From Caldifarciminota bacterium UBA1063 (lineage in GTDB: Bacteria > Hydrothermota > Hydrothermia > UBA1063): 64,000 nt of DNA. Below, in pieces: positions 17,720 through 27,539 of this stretch. Location: the NCBI GenBank assembly GCA_002316275.1, contig DCDE01000004.1, positions 1 to 64,000 of the forward strand. The letters run 5' to 3'. Each line of letters begins with the position of its first letter. Positions within the stretch are counted from its first letter, which is position 1. The translations under genes were made by a program, and so were the position numbers. The notes under the pieces were generated by a model that saw only the letters and a program-made list of their open reading frames with translations, ran no database searches and was not told where the DNA came from.

Positions 17720-18802
17720 ATGATCCTACTATTAGGGGCAGGAAGGCAGGGTTACGTAGCCTTAGAAACCCTTTTAGATCTGGGGGTTAAAGATGTCATA
17801 GTAGTCGATAATAACATCGAAAACGCTAAGAGAGTAGAACACCTTGGTCTAAATGTACTGGAGATGGATGTAAATAAAATATCTCTTAAAGAATTCAAGG
17901 ATAAGTTTGTTCTTGTAATTAATTGTCTACCAGCCAAATTCGGCTTCCAGATACTCAATATGGCAGTAGTTAATGGAATCAACATAATCGATATAACCTA
18001 CATGGCAGAGGATCCTTTTGCCCTTGACGACCTTGCAAGGCAAAAAAGAATCTGTGCTATCGTCGATGCCGGTTTTGCCCCCGGGATCTCAAACTTTCTT
18101 GTGGGTTACGGGTTTATTAAGTATGGACCAGGAATTCAAACGATCACCATAAAAGTCGGAGGTATACCCTTAAATCCAGTCCCTCCATTCAATTACCGAA
18201 TTACCTGGTCACCCGAGGACCTCATAGAAGAATACATAAGGCCTTCAAGAATTCTAAGGGACGGTAAGGTTGTAAAAGTCCCAGCCCTCTCTGGTGTGGA
18301 GAAAGAATACTTTTCAGGCATAGGAGAACTGGAATCCTTTTACACCGACGGTCTCCGTTCCCTTATAAAAACTATACCTGATGTCCCTTCCATTGAGGAG
18401 AGAACACTCAGATACCCTGGTCATGCAGAAATATTTCGTGTCCTGAGAGATATAGAGCTCCTTAACAAAAGTTGCCCAATTTACCAGACTTTTCAAAAGT
18501 GGCTTTTTGATAAATTAAGCCGAGGATCCGAAGAAGATATTGCTGTATTGAGAGTCGAGTTTGAAACTATAAATGGACCAAAGGGATTTGAGTTAATACA
18601 TCAATACAATTTTAAGAGGAAACGGATGGCTATGACCGAGCTTACTGGTATTCCGCCTGCAATTATTGCTGATATGCTCATTAAGGGCAAAATCAACATA
18701 AATGGAGTTTACCCTCTCGAGCTCCTGGCCCAAGATGAGGAATTCTCGAATTACTTTATGTCGAAACTGGGACAATTTGGAATTCTCATTCGAGAGTTTT
18801 AA
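17720..18802 (+). CDS. Saccharopine dehydrogenase-family NAD(P)-dependent oxidoreductase
   Basis: This 360-residue enzyme begins with a Rossmann nucleotide-binding motif (GAGRQG at 6-11) and has the family features SVDNN-like acidic end of strand two (VVDNN) and the central catalytic domain (VPALSGVEKEYFSGIGELESFYTDG). Members include saccharopine reductase, lysine 6-dehydrogenase and carboxynorspermidine synthase; the substrate cannot be chosen from sequence, though the overall length fits lysine-dehydrogenase-like proteins. The start has an AGGGAAG site. Its stop codon overlaps that of the convergent mtgA gene within TTAA. Confidence 0.82.
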   Translation: MILLLGAGRQGYVALETLLDLGVKDVIVVDNNIENAKRVEHLGLNVLEMDVNKISLKEFKDKFVLVINCLPAKFGFQILNMAVVNGINIIDITYMAEDPFALDDLARQKRICAIVDAGFAPGISNFLVGYGFIKYGPGIQTITIKVGGIPLNPVPPFNYRITWSPEDLIEEYIRPSRILRDGKVVKVPALSGVEKEYFSGIGELESFYTDGLRSLIKTIPDVPSIEERTLRYPGHAEIFRVLRDIELLNKSCPIYQTFQKWLFDKLSRGSEEDIAVLRVEFETINGPKGFELIHQYNFKRKRMAMTELTGIPPAIIADMLIKGKININGVYPLELLAQDEEFSNYFMSKLGQFGILIREF

Positions 18803-19707
18803 TCTAATTCTTGACCAATACTTTCAACCTGAATCAATGTGCTCTCTGATTCAACAGGTGTAAAAGAATTGGCTGGAAGAGATTCGAGAGAATCAAGAAC
18901 ATCCTGTGAAGTTGAAACGGACTGAACAGGTGATGCGGAAGTGGAATCTTTGTTTTCGTCAAGTTCTCCGTTTGTCACAATATCTTCCGTTGCTTCTTCA
19001 ACATCAGCATACTCTTCCTGAATAATCCCCCTTCTCTGCATTATGTAAAGGATCTTATTTGCCCTATTCACTACGTAAGGTGACGGGTTGGCTGGATTGT
19101 ATTTGAGGGGCTTTGGAAGAACTGACGCAAGAAGAGCAGATTCCCACGGTGACAACTCGCTGGCAGGTTTCCCAAAGTAATATCTCGATGCTGCCTCGAT
19201 TCCAAAAATCCCATTACCCCATTCAGCAACGTTCAAATAGAGTTCTAAGATCCTCCTTTTAGAAAGGCTCTTTTCAAGTCTAACCGTCAGGATAGCTTCG
19301 TGGATCTTTCTTACAATACTCTTCCTTGGGGTAAGGAACAAGTTCTTTGCCAGTTGCTGACTTATAGTGCTTCCACCGTATTTAAACTCTTTCTTTTTAA
19401 GGTTCTTTTCCATTGCAACCTTTATTCCCTCGAGATCAAAACCTTCGTGTTGGAAGAACTTGTCATCCTCAGCAATCAGTACAGCCTTTACAAGGTATGG
19501 AGAAATTCTTTGAAGAGGCACCCACTCTTGTCTCATTCTAAATTCTTTACCCTGCTTTTCCCATTGCTTTATCCTGTAGTTAATGAGGGCTGTTGTCTTG
19601 GGGTTTTCATTCACTAAATGCTTAACATCAAAAAAGAACGGATACACAAATAAATAGAGGAAAATAACAAGGAGGAAGACTAATAAAATGCGCGTAAAAA
19701 CTTTCAT
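18799..19707 (-). CDS. mtgA: Monofunctional peptidoglycan glycosyltransferase (GT51)
   Basis: It polymerises lipid II glycan chains at the outer face of the inner membrane. One N-terminal helix (about residues 5-25) precedes the GT51 domain. The catalytic Glu80 lies in EDDKFFQHEGFD, with GGSTISQQLAKNLFL, the RKIHEAILTVRLEKSLSK segment and LELYLNVAEWG following. There is no transpeptidase domain; the final 70 residues are acidic and Ser-rich. I chose ATG 19707 (302 residues) because an AGAAG site precedes it and a promoter-like TAAAAT sits just upstream; the frame is open to 19812. Confidence 0.9.
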   Translation of the reverse strand: MKVFTRILLVFLLVIFLYLFVYPFFFDVKHLVNENPKTTALINYRIKQWEKQGKEFRMRQEWVPLQRISPYLVKAVLIAEDDKFFQHEGFDLEGIKVAMEKNLKKKEFKYGGSTISQQLAKNLFLTPRKSIVRKIHEAILTVRLEKSLSKRRILELYLNVAEWGNGIFGIEAASRYYFGKPASELSPWESALLASVLPKPLKYNPANPSPYVVNRANKILYIMQRRGIIQEEYADVEEATEDIVTNGELDENKDSTSASPVQSVSTSQDVLDSLESLPANSFTPVESESTLIQVESIGQELD

Positions 19708-19721
19708 TTCTTCTAATCTAA

Positions 19722-19749
19722 ATTTTAATGTCATTCCAAAGTTTCTAAA
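19722..19749 (-). promoter_or_regulatory. Possible promoter of mtgA
   Basis: On the minus strand TTTAGA (19749-19744), 16-base spacer, TAAAAT (19727-19722). The predicted start lies just upstream of ATG 19707 and supports that start over the longer frame. Confidence 0.4.
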
Positions 19750-19859
19750 AAAGGTAATAATTAAAAGAAGAAATAAAGCGAGTGTTCTAAAGGCTTTTCC
19801 TTTACAGTTCACGCATTGGATACTACTTCTTATTATTACACTAAGGAGGACTTAAAAAG

Positions 19860-22307
19860 ATGAGGATGGAGAAATTTACCGAAGGCGCTCAGGAAGCCCT
19901 TATGAGAGCTCAAGAGGCGCTAGTAAAGTTTAAACACAACCAACTGGATGTGGAGCATATTTTCTATGGACTCCTTGAGGAAGAAGATGGGGTTGTTTCC
20001 CAGATTTTTGAGAAACTCAATGTCCACCCGGTGCTGGTAAAAGAAAAACTCAAGGAAGCCCTATTAAAAGTTCCACAGATAGAGATTCAAGGCTCGAGTC
20101 CTGTGCAGATCTACATCACCCCAAGGGCTCAAGACGTACTTCAACAGGCTTTTGTGGAGGCTGAAAAGTTAAAGGATGAATACGTGGCTCAGGAGCACTT
20201 ACTCCTTGCTATTGAAAATTCCGGTGGCGGGGCATCTGCCAGGATTCTGAAAGAGTTCGGTATTGATCGTGAGAAAATATACAAGGCTCTGTACGAAATT
20301 AGAGGCGGTCAGAGAGTCACAGAACCTACAGCAGAAAGTAAATACAATGCCCTCGCCAAATATACTATCGATATTACGAAGCTCGCCGAGCAGGGTAAGT
20401 TAGATCCTGTAATAGGCAGGGATAACGAGATAGAGAGGACAATTCAAATCATTCTCAGAAAAACCAAGAACAACCCCGTGCTTATTGGAGAACCTGGGGT
20501 AGGGAAAACTGCAATAGTTTACGGGCTTGCTCAGAGAATTGTAAATAAAAACGTTCCCGACCTTCTAAAAGATAAGAGAATTATGATGCTGGACATGGGA
20601 GCCCTTCTCGCAGGTTCTAAGTTCAGGGGAGAGTTTGAGGAAAGACTTAAGGCGGTTCTCGACGAAGTAAAGAGGCAAAAAGATAAGATCATTCTCTTTA
20701 TTGACGAGCTTCATACCATCGTGGGTGCAGGTGCTGCAGAAGGAGCAATTGATGCTGCAAACCTCTTGAAACCCGGACTTGCCTCAGGAGAACTCAGGGT
20801 CATAGGCGCTACTACCCTCGACGAATATCGCGAAAGAATCGAACGTGATGGTGCCCTTGAGAGAAGATTCCAACCAGTATATGTAAAAGAGCCAACTGTC
20901 GAAGAAACTATAGAAATTTTAAGAGGTATTAAAGAAAAATTTGAAGAACACCACCAGGTAAAAATAGACGATTCAGCCCTGGTTGCAGCTGCGAAATTGG
21001 CTGAAAGATATGTTCAGGGTAGGAAACTCCCCGATAAAGCTATCGACCTTCTCGACGAGGCTTGCTCTTACATAAGAATTAAACTTTCAGATATGCCTGA
21101 TGACTTAAAAGCTATGAAAAATAAGATTACGGAACTTTCAGATCGTGAAAAACTTATGTCGCAGTTTGGCAATAAAGAAGAGGCACAAAAAATAAAAGCT
21201 GAATTGGAAAAGAAGCAGGCTGAATACGACAAGAAACTCCATAATTGGCTAAAAGATAAAAACCTCGATGCAGTAGTTGATGAAAATGACATTGCAGTGA
21301 TAGTGGGAAAATGGACGGGAATTCCTACTACGAGGCTTTTGGAAAGTGAAATAAAGCGCTTACTCCATATGGAAGAAGAACTTAAAAAGAGGGTAAAGGG
21401 GCAAGATCATGCCATTAAGGTAGTTGCAGAAGCTATAAGGAGAGCCCGTGCCGGACTCGGGCAAAAACAAAGGCCCATTGGAGTCTTTATGTTTCTTGGC
21501 CCAACCGGGGTAGGAAAGACACATTTAGCACGACAGTTGGCATGGTTTTTATTCGACGATGAAGATGCCCTTCTAAGGCTCGATATGTCAGAATTCATGG
21601 AAAGACACGAAGTCTCCAAACTTATCGGAGCACCCCCAGGATACATAGGATATGAAAAGGGAGGCCTTTTAACAGAAGCAGTGAGAAGAAGACCGTATCA
21701 GGTGATTCTTTTTGATGAAATCGAAAAGGCTCATCCGGATGTGTTCAATATCATGCTCCAGATCTTTGACGCAGGAAGGCTTACAGATTCACACGGCCAT
21801 GTGGTAGACTTCAGAAACACGATAATAATAATGACTTCAAACATTCAGTATCAGCTTCAGGAAAGCAAAATGGGATTTATCACAGATGACAAGGACTTCA
21901 CCACCAGACATCAGAAAATGGTAAACGAACTTATGGGCGTGCTAAAGAAGTTCTTTAAGATAGAGTTCTTAAATAGAATCGACGAATTCGTGACCTTTAA
22001 TCCGCTGGGGCCTGAGGAAGTTAAAGAAATCATTGAACTCCAACTGAATGAAGTCAAAGAGAGCTTGAAGGAAAGCAAAATAGAGCTCACCTGGACGGAG
22101 AAACTTGTAGAATTTATTAGAGAAAACGGATATTCGGAGGAACTCGGTGCTAGACCTTTAAGGCGTGCCATACAGAGATACATTGAAAATCCGCTTGCTG
22201 ACAAAATAGTTGCTGGAGAAATAAAAGAGGGTGACAAAATCACCGTAGACTACGACGGAGAGGTGTTATTCAAGAAGGAGAGTGTACGAGCTAGTAAAGC
22301 AAGTTAA
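19860..22307 (+). CDS. clpC: ClpC-like AAA+ unfoldase
   Basis: A 815-residue HSP100 protein. Clp-N repeats (about 5-145) precede AAA1 (Walker A GEPGVGKT, 210-217), a short middle domain of about 60 residues, and AAA2 (Walker A GPTGVGKT, near 547-554). The short middle domain argues for ClpC rather than ClpB. A Met-Gly-Phe tripeptide at 671-673 sits where ClpP-binding loops ([LIVMP]-G-[FL]) occur, so it probably feeds ClpP for regulated proteolysis. A strong AAGGAGG site precedes the ATG. I saw no CIRCE element. clpP is not in the window. Confidence 0.9.
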   Translation: MRMEKFTEGAQEALMRAQEALVKFKHNQLDVEHIFYGLLEEEDGVVSQIFEKLNVHPVLVKEKLKEALLKVPQIEIQGSSPVQIYITPRAQDVLQQAFVEAEKLKDEYVAQEHLLLAIENSGGGASARILKEFGIDREKIYKALYEIRGGQRVTEPTAESKYNALAKYTIDITKLAEQGKLDPVIGRDNEIERTIQIILRKTKNNPVLIGEPGVGKTAIVYGLAQRIVNKNVPDLLKDKRIMMLDMGALLAGSKFRGEFEERLKAVLDEVKRQKDKIILFIDELHTIVGAGAAEGAIDAANLLKPGLASGELRVIGATTLDEYRERIERDGALERRFQPVYVKEPTVEETIEILRGIKEKFEEHHQVKIDDSALVAAAKLAERYVQGRKLPDKAIDLLDEACSYIRIKLSDMPDDLKAMKNKITELSDREKLMSQFGNKEEAQKIKAELEKKQAEYDKKLHNWLKDKNLDAVVDENDIAVIVGKWTGIPTTRLLESEIKRLLHMEEELKKRVKGQDHAIKVVAEAIRRARAGLGQKQRPIGVFMFLGPTGVGKTHLARQLAWFLFDDEDALLRLDMSEFMERHEVSKLIGAPPGYIGYEKGGLLTEAVRRRPYQVILFDEIEKAHPDVFNIMLQIFDAGRLTDSHGHVVDFRNTIIIMTSNIQYQLQESKMGFITDDKDFTTRHQKMVNELMGVLKKFFKIEFLNRIDEFVTFNPLGPEEVKEIIELQLNEVKESLKESKIELTWTEKLVEFIRENGYSEELGARPLRRAIQRYIENPLADKIVAGEIKEGDKITVDYDGEVLFKKESVRASKAS

Positions 22308-22330
22308 GGACCTGTTGTATCTTAAAAAAA

Positions 22331-24583
22331 CTAAAGTCTAATAATCGGGTGCGTTTCAATAAAGTGTGTTAATTCTTCTGGATACGGTTTTATGTCTTCA
22401 GGAACGATTTCACGGTCAAGGAAAATGCCATCAAGACTTGTGCACCTACTCAGAGCCACATACAACTGCCCTTCAGAAAATGGCGATTTTTCTGCTAATT
22501 TAAGATAAACTTTCTCAAGCGTGAGACCCTGACTTTTGTGGATTGTCATTGCCCAGGCTAACTTTAAGGGGTATTGGATAAATCTCCCAATCTCTCGTGT
22601 TTGAATAGCATTCTTTTTTTCATCATATTCATATATGATGTTGCTCCATACAGCTTTTGGGATATCATAAATGTGCCCTTTAACATTTACCATTATGCTA
22701 TCGTCTTCTAAATTCTCAACTATGCCAACGGTGCCGTTAACCCAACGCTTATTCTCGTCATTTCTAATGATCATAACCTGGGCTCCTTTTTTCAGTTTCA
22801 GACTGCTCTCTGTAGGAAATGTCTCCATGTCGAATTTCCCTTCGATCTGCGCTGTATAGACATAACTTTTGCTCTTAAGCATTTCCAACTTTTCAAGGTT
22901 CTCCCTGCGCGCAATATCGTTAGTGGGTACCAATACCACAATTTCTTTATGTTTGGGTATATCTTTACGTACCCGAGAGTTAAGCAACTTTAAATCACCT
23001 TCGCTGCAACCACTCCTAATCTTGCTGAGTAGATCAATAAACACCGGATCTACTTGTCTGAATACATGGGTAAGCTCGACGGTTTTGACATTATTTTCTA
23101 TCTCTTTAAAAACTGGTGCACAAAAGAAATAAATACCCCCAAAGTTGCGTTTTAAATACTCCTTTTCATCATTCTTCTTTGTAACTGGCGGCAATTGGTA
23201 GAGATCACCCACCATCACCACTTTAACTCCCCCAAAAGGCCTCTTGTCCCTCCTGGTTTGCCGAAGACGCATATCAATAGAATTCATTAAATCACTACGC
23301 ACCATGGACACCTCATCTATTATTAGAAGCTCTAATGCCTTACAAATCCTCTCAAGTTTACTACTTGTAGAATTTTGCAAAGCATTTCGATCCAGTAGCC
23401 GCGGTGGGAGCTGGAAGAAGCTGTGGATCGTCTGTCCGCCGATGTTTACAGCAGCCAAACCCGTCGGGGCTAAGACCACTACATTGATCTTAGACTCCTT
23501 CGCTCTTCTAACTACCTCTCTAATCAACGTGGATTTACCAGTACCTGCCTTTCCAATTACAATGTAGTGCATCGTATTCGAAAGATCTAATATTTCTTCA
23601 ATCAGTTCATCCCTCCGTTGCTCTTGGGTATTTGAAATGCTGTCATCAAAATGTTCCGAATATTCCATACGTTTTTCCCCTATCTTAGCTGTGCTCTTCA
23701 GTTCAAAGGCCCTTCTGAAAGATTCAATCGCTTCAGCATTTAAGATCTGCCCCCTGTAGTACCAAGCCTCACTATTTGAAGGTTCCTCTTTCAAAAGATT
23801 TTCGATGATTTCGAGGGCTTCTTTATATTTACCAGAACATGATATTCTTACACCTTTTTCTACACTCGGTAATTCGCTCAAATCGTCTTCCAGCTCTACA
23901 CTATTATGCGATGCATCAACCATAATGCCTTTACCTGAATCTTCATTTTCATATACTTGGGATGACTTTAATCTCAAATTACGAATCCAATCTTTTATTT
24001 TATCAAGATGTTCGCCTTTCAAGTATTCAATAGCCGTTTTGGCTGCGTTATCTCTGATTCCCGGATCAGCTCCTCTCAGTATCAGTAATACAAAAATATC
24101 GATGTAACCAGAAGCTGCAGCAAAATGCAGAGCAGTAGAACCACTTTTATCAACTGCATTGATGGCTACTTCTTCCCTCTCCGTAAGATACTCTATAACT
24201 TCAAAACTACCAGTCTTTGCTGCCAAATGTAAAGGGGTAAGACCTCTCTCATCAGTCAAATTAATATTAGCATTCATCACTTCTACAAGGTACTTTACTA
24301 CATCTATATAACCAAAATGTGCCGCATAATGAAGTGGAGTCCAGCCGTAACTATTTTTTGTGTTTACCTCAATTCGCCCCTCAAAAATTAGGTATTTAAC
24401 AACCCCTAAGTCTCCATTCTGTGCGGCTAAGTGAAGTAGTGTGTTCCCATTCTTATCCTTTACATTAATAAGCTTCCTACTTTTAAGCAGTGCTTTTGCT
24501 CGTCCACAATTACCTTTTTTAATTAAGCTGAATAAAAGCTCTACTTTATCCACTTTCCTCTCGCTTTTTAAGCCCTGCTGCAA
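22331..24583 (-). CDS. Ankyrin-repeat / TPR-like / Pif1-family helicase fusion
   Basis: A 750-residue fusion. Residues about 45-190 form four to five ankyrin repeats (such as GWTPLHYAAHFGYIDVVKYL). About 250-297 looks like a TPR-type helical hairpin (SEAWYYRGQILN). The rest is a Pif1-like superfamily 1B helicase: Walker A GKAGTGKS (344-351), LAPTGLAAVNIGGQTIHSFF, Walker B LLIIDEVSM (D423-E424), VMVGDLYQLPP, and the C-terminal AMTIHKSQGLTLEKV and YVALSRC motifs. Pif1 enzymes unwind 5'-3' and resolve G-quadruplexes and R-loops. The ankyrin part suggests recruitment to a protein partner (inference). The start is uncertain: TTG 24583, or GTG 24553 which has GAGAGG just upstream. Confidence 0.88.
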   Translation of the reverse strand: MQQGLKSERKVDKVELLFSLIKKGNCGRAKALLKSRKLINVKDKNGNTLLHLAAQNGDLGVVKYLIFEGRIEVNTKNSYGWTPLHYAAHFGYIDVVKYLVEVMNANINLTDERGLTPLHLAAKTGSFEVIEYLTEREEVAINAVDKSGSTALHFAAASGYIDIFVLLILRGADPGIRDNAAKTAIEYLKGEHLDKIKDWIRNLRLKSSQVYENEDSGKGIMVDASHNSVELEDDLSELPSVEKGVRISCSGKYKEALEIIENLLKEEPSNSEAWYYRGQILNAEAIESFRRAFELKSTAKIGEKRMEYSEHFDDSISNTQEQRRDELIEEILDLSNTMHYIVIGKAGTGKSTLIREVVRRAKESKINVVVLAPTGLAAVNIGGQTIHSFFQLPPRLLDRNALQNSTSSKLERICKALELLIIDEVSMVRSDLMNSIDMRLRQTRRDKRPFGGVKVVMVGDLYQLPPVTKKNDEKEYLKRNFGGIYFFCAPVFKEIENNVKTVELTHVFRQVDPVFIDLLSKIRSGCSEGDLKLLNSRVRKDIPKHKEIVVLVPTNDIARRENLEKLEMLKSKSYVYTAQIEGKFDMETFPTESSLKLKKGAQVMIIRNDENKRWVNGTVGIVENLEDDSIMVNVKGHIYDIPKAVWSNIIYEYDEKKNAIQTREIGRFIQYPLKLAWAMTIHKSQGLTLEKVYLKLAEKSPFSEGQLYVALSRCTSLDGIFLDREIVPEDIKPYPEELTHFIETHPIIRL

Positions 24584-25272
24584 CTTTCATTTCAAGTTTT
24601 ATCTTTAATATCTTTATGAATATGTGAAAGACTTCTCCATTCTCGGCTTTCCGTGTAGAGCAACATAGATCCCATCAAGGACCCAAATCCTATTATAATT
24701 ACCCCTAATCTTCAATCTTAGCCGCATATAACAGCGTAAATCAAAATAATTTTATACCTACTCTAAGTTTAAATCAATAGCCCAAGATGGCTCGTTAAAA
24801 ACCATCTCGAATGTTGTAAAATAGTTGACTGGACTGACATATGAAAAATCAGAGCTTACGAAACTACTATCAATTTGGAGAAGATTCTTTTATGGTACAA
24901 TGTGTTTTGCTTTTTGAAAATATGTCCATCCTTAAAAAGTCATACTTCACATCGTAAGTCCGTTTGTATTTTAAATTTTGGCAAATCTACGTAGATTTTA
25001 AACTATTTATCGACAGCTTTAATGAAGCCATTTAGAGCAACCTCTCGCCGTGATTTCGAAATGCTTTGTGTGTAAAATATCGGTATAGAAGTGAACAAAT
25101 CCTTTAAAGTAATGCAAAATGTGGCTCTTATGAGTATAAGCTCCATTCAAATTTTATCCATCTGAATTCAATCCATCGGTTTCGCGGATATGGGGTCATC
25201 TACGAAAGCGTATAATTCCCATACTCACTCGGGCTATTATAGTTCGAGAGGTGGTTCTCCCCTATTTTCTGT
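24584..25272. other. Largest gene-poor gap (about 690 bases)
   Basis: No convincing gene. It holds a perfect 16-base palindrome at 24983-24998 (AAATCTAC/GTAGATTT), a weak stem AGATGG/CCATCT at 24786-24812 without a U-tract, and a 38-residue frame at 24841-24957 with no ribosome site. Stops are frequent in all frames and the composition is very AT-rich. It may be decayed coding sequence or a regulatory region between the helicase and OPT transporter genes, both on the minus strand. Confidence 0.5.
24983..24998. repeat. Perfect 16-base palindrome
   Basis: AAATCTAC followed directly by GTAGATTT, with no spacer. It could be an operator half-site pair; it is too short and lacks a U-run for a terminator. 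It lies about 275 bases beyond the 3' end of the OPT gene and 400 bases upstream of the helicase gene. Confidence 0.4.
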
Positions 25273-27228
25273 TTATTCACCTTTCCCAAATAGCGATGTC
25301 AAAACTAAAAGCACACACGGGATGAGAAAGGCTACAACTGAAACTAAGTCGCTTTCCAGTATAGGATCTATCCGGATCCCTGCGATAAGTAGTATCGCTA
25401 CGATGACTCCCATCAACGCTTCGCCCGATATAAGCCCAGAGGCAGTGAGAATCCCCCTATGGTCTGCCTCTTTAAATTTGTCACCGGCTACTTTGCCTAC
25501 GATCAATTTCATTACTCCGCCTATAAATATAGGTACAGTGAGGCCCAGCGGTAGATATAATCCCACTGCCACGGGCATAGGATAGGTTCTAAATTTAGAA
25601 CCAGACCGCTTCAGGAACATATCAATGAGAATAAGCAAGATCCCCACTAAAGCCCCAAACCCTATCATATTCCAGGGCAGGTCACCACTCGTAAAGATCA
25701 TCATGGTAAGACTTGCAAAAAGCGTAGCTTGGGGTGCAACTAAAGGTTCCGTTCCGGGTGTCCCTCCAATGACCTTCCCGGATTCCAAACCCACAAATCC
25801 GTAAGCCTTTAAAAGCAAAGTGAGAGTTAGTGGCATTATAAATGCAGGTATTACGATTCCAATGATCTCTCCAATTTGCTGTTTTTTAGGAGTCGCTCCC
25901 AGTAGATGTCCTGTCTTGAGGTCCTGAGACATATCTCCTGCACAACAGGAAGCTATGCAAACCACCGCTGCTACTAACATAGTAGCCACGAGGCCGGGCA
26001 TGCCCTTCAAATTGAAAATCAAAATCATAATTGCAGTGAATAGGACGGTGCATATGGTCATTCCCGAAACAGGATTGTTAGAGCTCCCCACAAGTCCAAC
26101 CGTATAACTTGAGACAGCGACAAAGAAAAAACCCATTATGACCATACAAAGAGTCGCCAAAAGACTCATAAGTGGTAGCTTAAGTATCCAAAGGTAAAGG
26201 AGAAGTATTCCTATGATAACTGGGATAGATATAAGCAGAACATACTTCATGGGCAGATCTTCCTCGGTCCTAAGAATCATTGCCGTACGAGATTTGCCGC
26301 TGTAATCCTCTAAAGCGCTTTTAATACTTGAGACAATTCCGCCCCAGGCAGAGACAATAGACCAGATACCTCCTACTACCATAGCGCCTACCCCCATATA
26401 TCGTATACGGGTACTCCATATAGTAGATGCTGATTCAAGCGGGCTCATACCAATAAATTCTGCTTGATTGACAAGAGAATAAATAGGCACACCGAGAACC
26501 CATCCTATAAGGCCTCCAAGAAAAACGAGCATCGCTATATTAAATCCAACAATGTAGCCAACGCCCATCAGGGCAACTGACATTTCACTACCAAAATAAA
26601 AGATGCTCTTTCCCAACTTAACTGCTCTTTCGACGGTCCCCTTTATGATTTTCAACCAGGAAATTAAAAATTTGAAAATTAACCCTATAAGGAGCCCCCT
26701 AAACACATACTTCACCCCAGCCCCGCCTTTATCACCCACCTCCAAAACCTTAGCACATGCAACACCTTCAGGATATATCAGCTCCTCTTCTTCACTAATT
26801 AACGTCCTCCTTAAAGGGATCATAAATAGAACCCCCAGGATGCCTCCAAGAATGGACACAAGGACTGTTGGCCAGTATTGAAAATCCATCCATGCACCCG
26901 TTATCACAAGAGCTGGGATTGTGAATATTACACCTGCAGCTAGCGACTCCCCTGCACTCGCAACAGTTTGGACCATGTTGTTTTCCAATATGGTCCCCTT
27001 ACGAAGTGCCCTCAAAATACCCATAGAAACTACTGCTGCAGGGATACTTGCAGATATAGTCATACCCGCATAAAGTCCAAGGTAAACATTAGCGATACCA
27101 AATATTATAGAGAGTAATACACCCAAGAGAACCGCTTTTACTGTAAGCTCCGGAATCTGCTTTCCCGGAGGAACATAAGGAACGTGGTCAGCGTTGTGGG
27201 ATATGTTATCTTTACCCTTTTCTCTCAT
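25273..27228 (-). CDS. OPT-family oligopeptide or metal-chelate transporter
   Basis: This 651-residue integral membrane protein has about 14-16 hydrophobic segments. It carries OPT-family features such as NVYLGLYAGMTISASIPAAV near the N-terminus, AGESLAAGVIFTIPALV, and SSNNPVSGMTICTVLF and CCAGDMSQDLKTGHLLGA in the middle. Prokaryotic members take up peptides or other small solutes with protons. I chose ATG 27228 because a strong AGGGGG site lies seven bases upstream; the frame is open 43 codons further to 27357 but that extension looks non-coding. The adjacent genes give no hint of substrate. Confidence 0.9.
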   Translation of the reverse strand: MREKGKDNISHNADHVPYVPPGKQIPELTVKAVLLGVLLSIIFGIANVYLGLYAGMTISASIPAAVVSMGILRALRKGTILENNMVQTVASAGESLAAGVIFTIPALVITGAWMDFQYWPTVLVSILGGILGVLFMIPLRRTLISEEEELIYPEGVACAKVLEVGDKGGAGVKYVFRGLLIGLIFKFLISWLKIIKGTVERAVKLGKSIFYFGSEMSVALMGVGYIVGFNIAMLVFLGGLIGWVLGVPIYSLVNQAEFIGMSPLESASTIWSTRIRYMGVGAMVVGGIWSIVSAWGGIVSSIKSALEDYSGKSRTAMILRTEEDLPMKYVLLISIPVIIGILLLYLWILKLPLMSLLATLCMVIMGFFFVAVSSYTVGLVGSSNNPVSGMTICTVLFTAIMILIFNLKGMPGLVATMLVAAVVCIASCCAGDMSQDLKTGHLLGATPKKQQIGEIIGIVIPAFIMPLTLTLLLKAYGFVGLESGKVIGGTPGTEPLVAPQATLFASLTMMIFTSGDLPWNMIGFGALVGILLILIDMFLKRSGSKFRTYPMPVAVGLYLPLGLTVPIFIGGVMKLIVGKVAGDKFKEADHRGILTASGLISGEALMGVIVAILLIAGIRIDPILESDLVSVVAFLIPCVLLVLTSLFGKGE

Positions 27229-27504
27229 ACTTGACCCCCTGGTTAATGTCTCGGAACAAATATTAGAGTAATGCAAAAGTTCTCTATTTTCAAAGAGTTG
27301 AGGAATACATTGAAGTTGTGCGGCTTCTGACATCTTATAGCCTTTAAACGTGGGCAATTATTAAAAGAAGCCTGCTCCAGAGAAGAGAGAAGGACGGAGA
27401 CTAATAGTTTCTTATCTTGCTGTAATCCATTACTGTAGCCCTGACATTCTAAAGTATTGGGTCCCAAGCACACAGTCAGGATCAGTAAGTAGAGATGACT
27501 ACTA

Positions 27505-27533
27505 TTGACTTTTTGAAATGGTCATATTATAAT
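27505..27533 (+). promoter_or_regulatory. Predicted strong promoter of the PQQ-propeller gene, leaderless type
   Basis: TTGACT (27505-27510), 17-base spacer, perfect TATAAT (27528-27533), then six bases to ATG 27540. There is no Shine-Dalgarno sequence. The promoter position also argues that the upstream in-frame ATG at 27495 is not the start, because it would lie upstream of the -35 box. Confidence 0.75.
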
Positions 27534-27539
27534 CGTACA

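Noticed and set aside
24786..24812. Hairpin AGATGG/CCATCT as a terminator
   Set aside because: Only six pairs, a long loop and no following T-run on either strand.
24841..24957. 38-residue frame in the gap after the helicase gene
   Set aside because: No ribosome site, no recognisable -10 box at leaderless spacing, and no family resemblance; mentioned only within the gap entry.
27229..27357. Longer start for the OPT transporter at 27357
   Set aside because: The AGGGGG site lies before 27228 and the extra 43 residues are not transporter-like.
27495..27539. Upstream ATG at 27495 as start of the PQQ-propeller gene
   Set aside because: It would lie upstream of the -35 box (27505-27510) of the strong promoter, so it could not be on that transcript.
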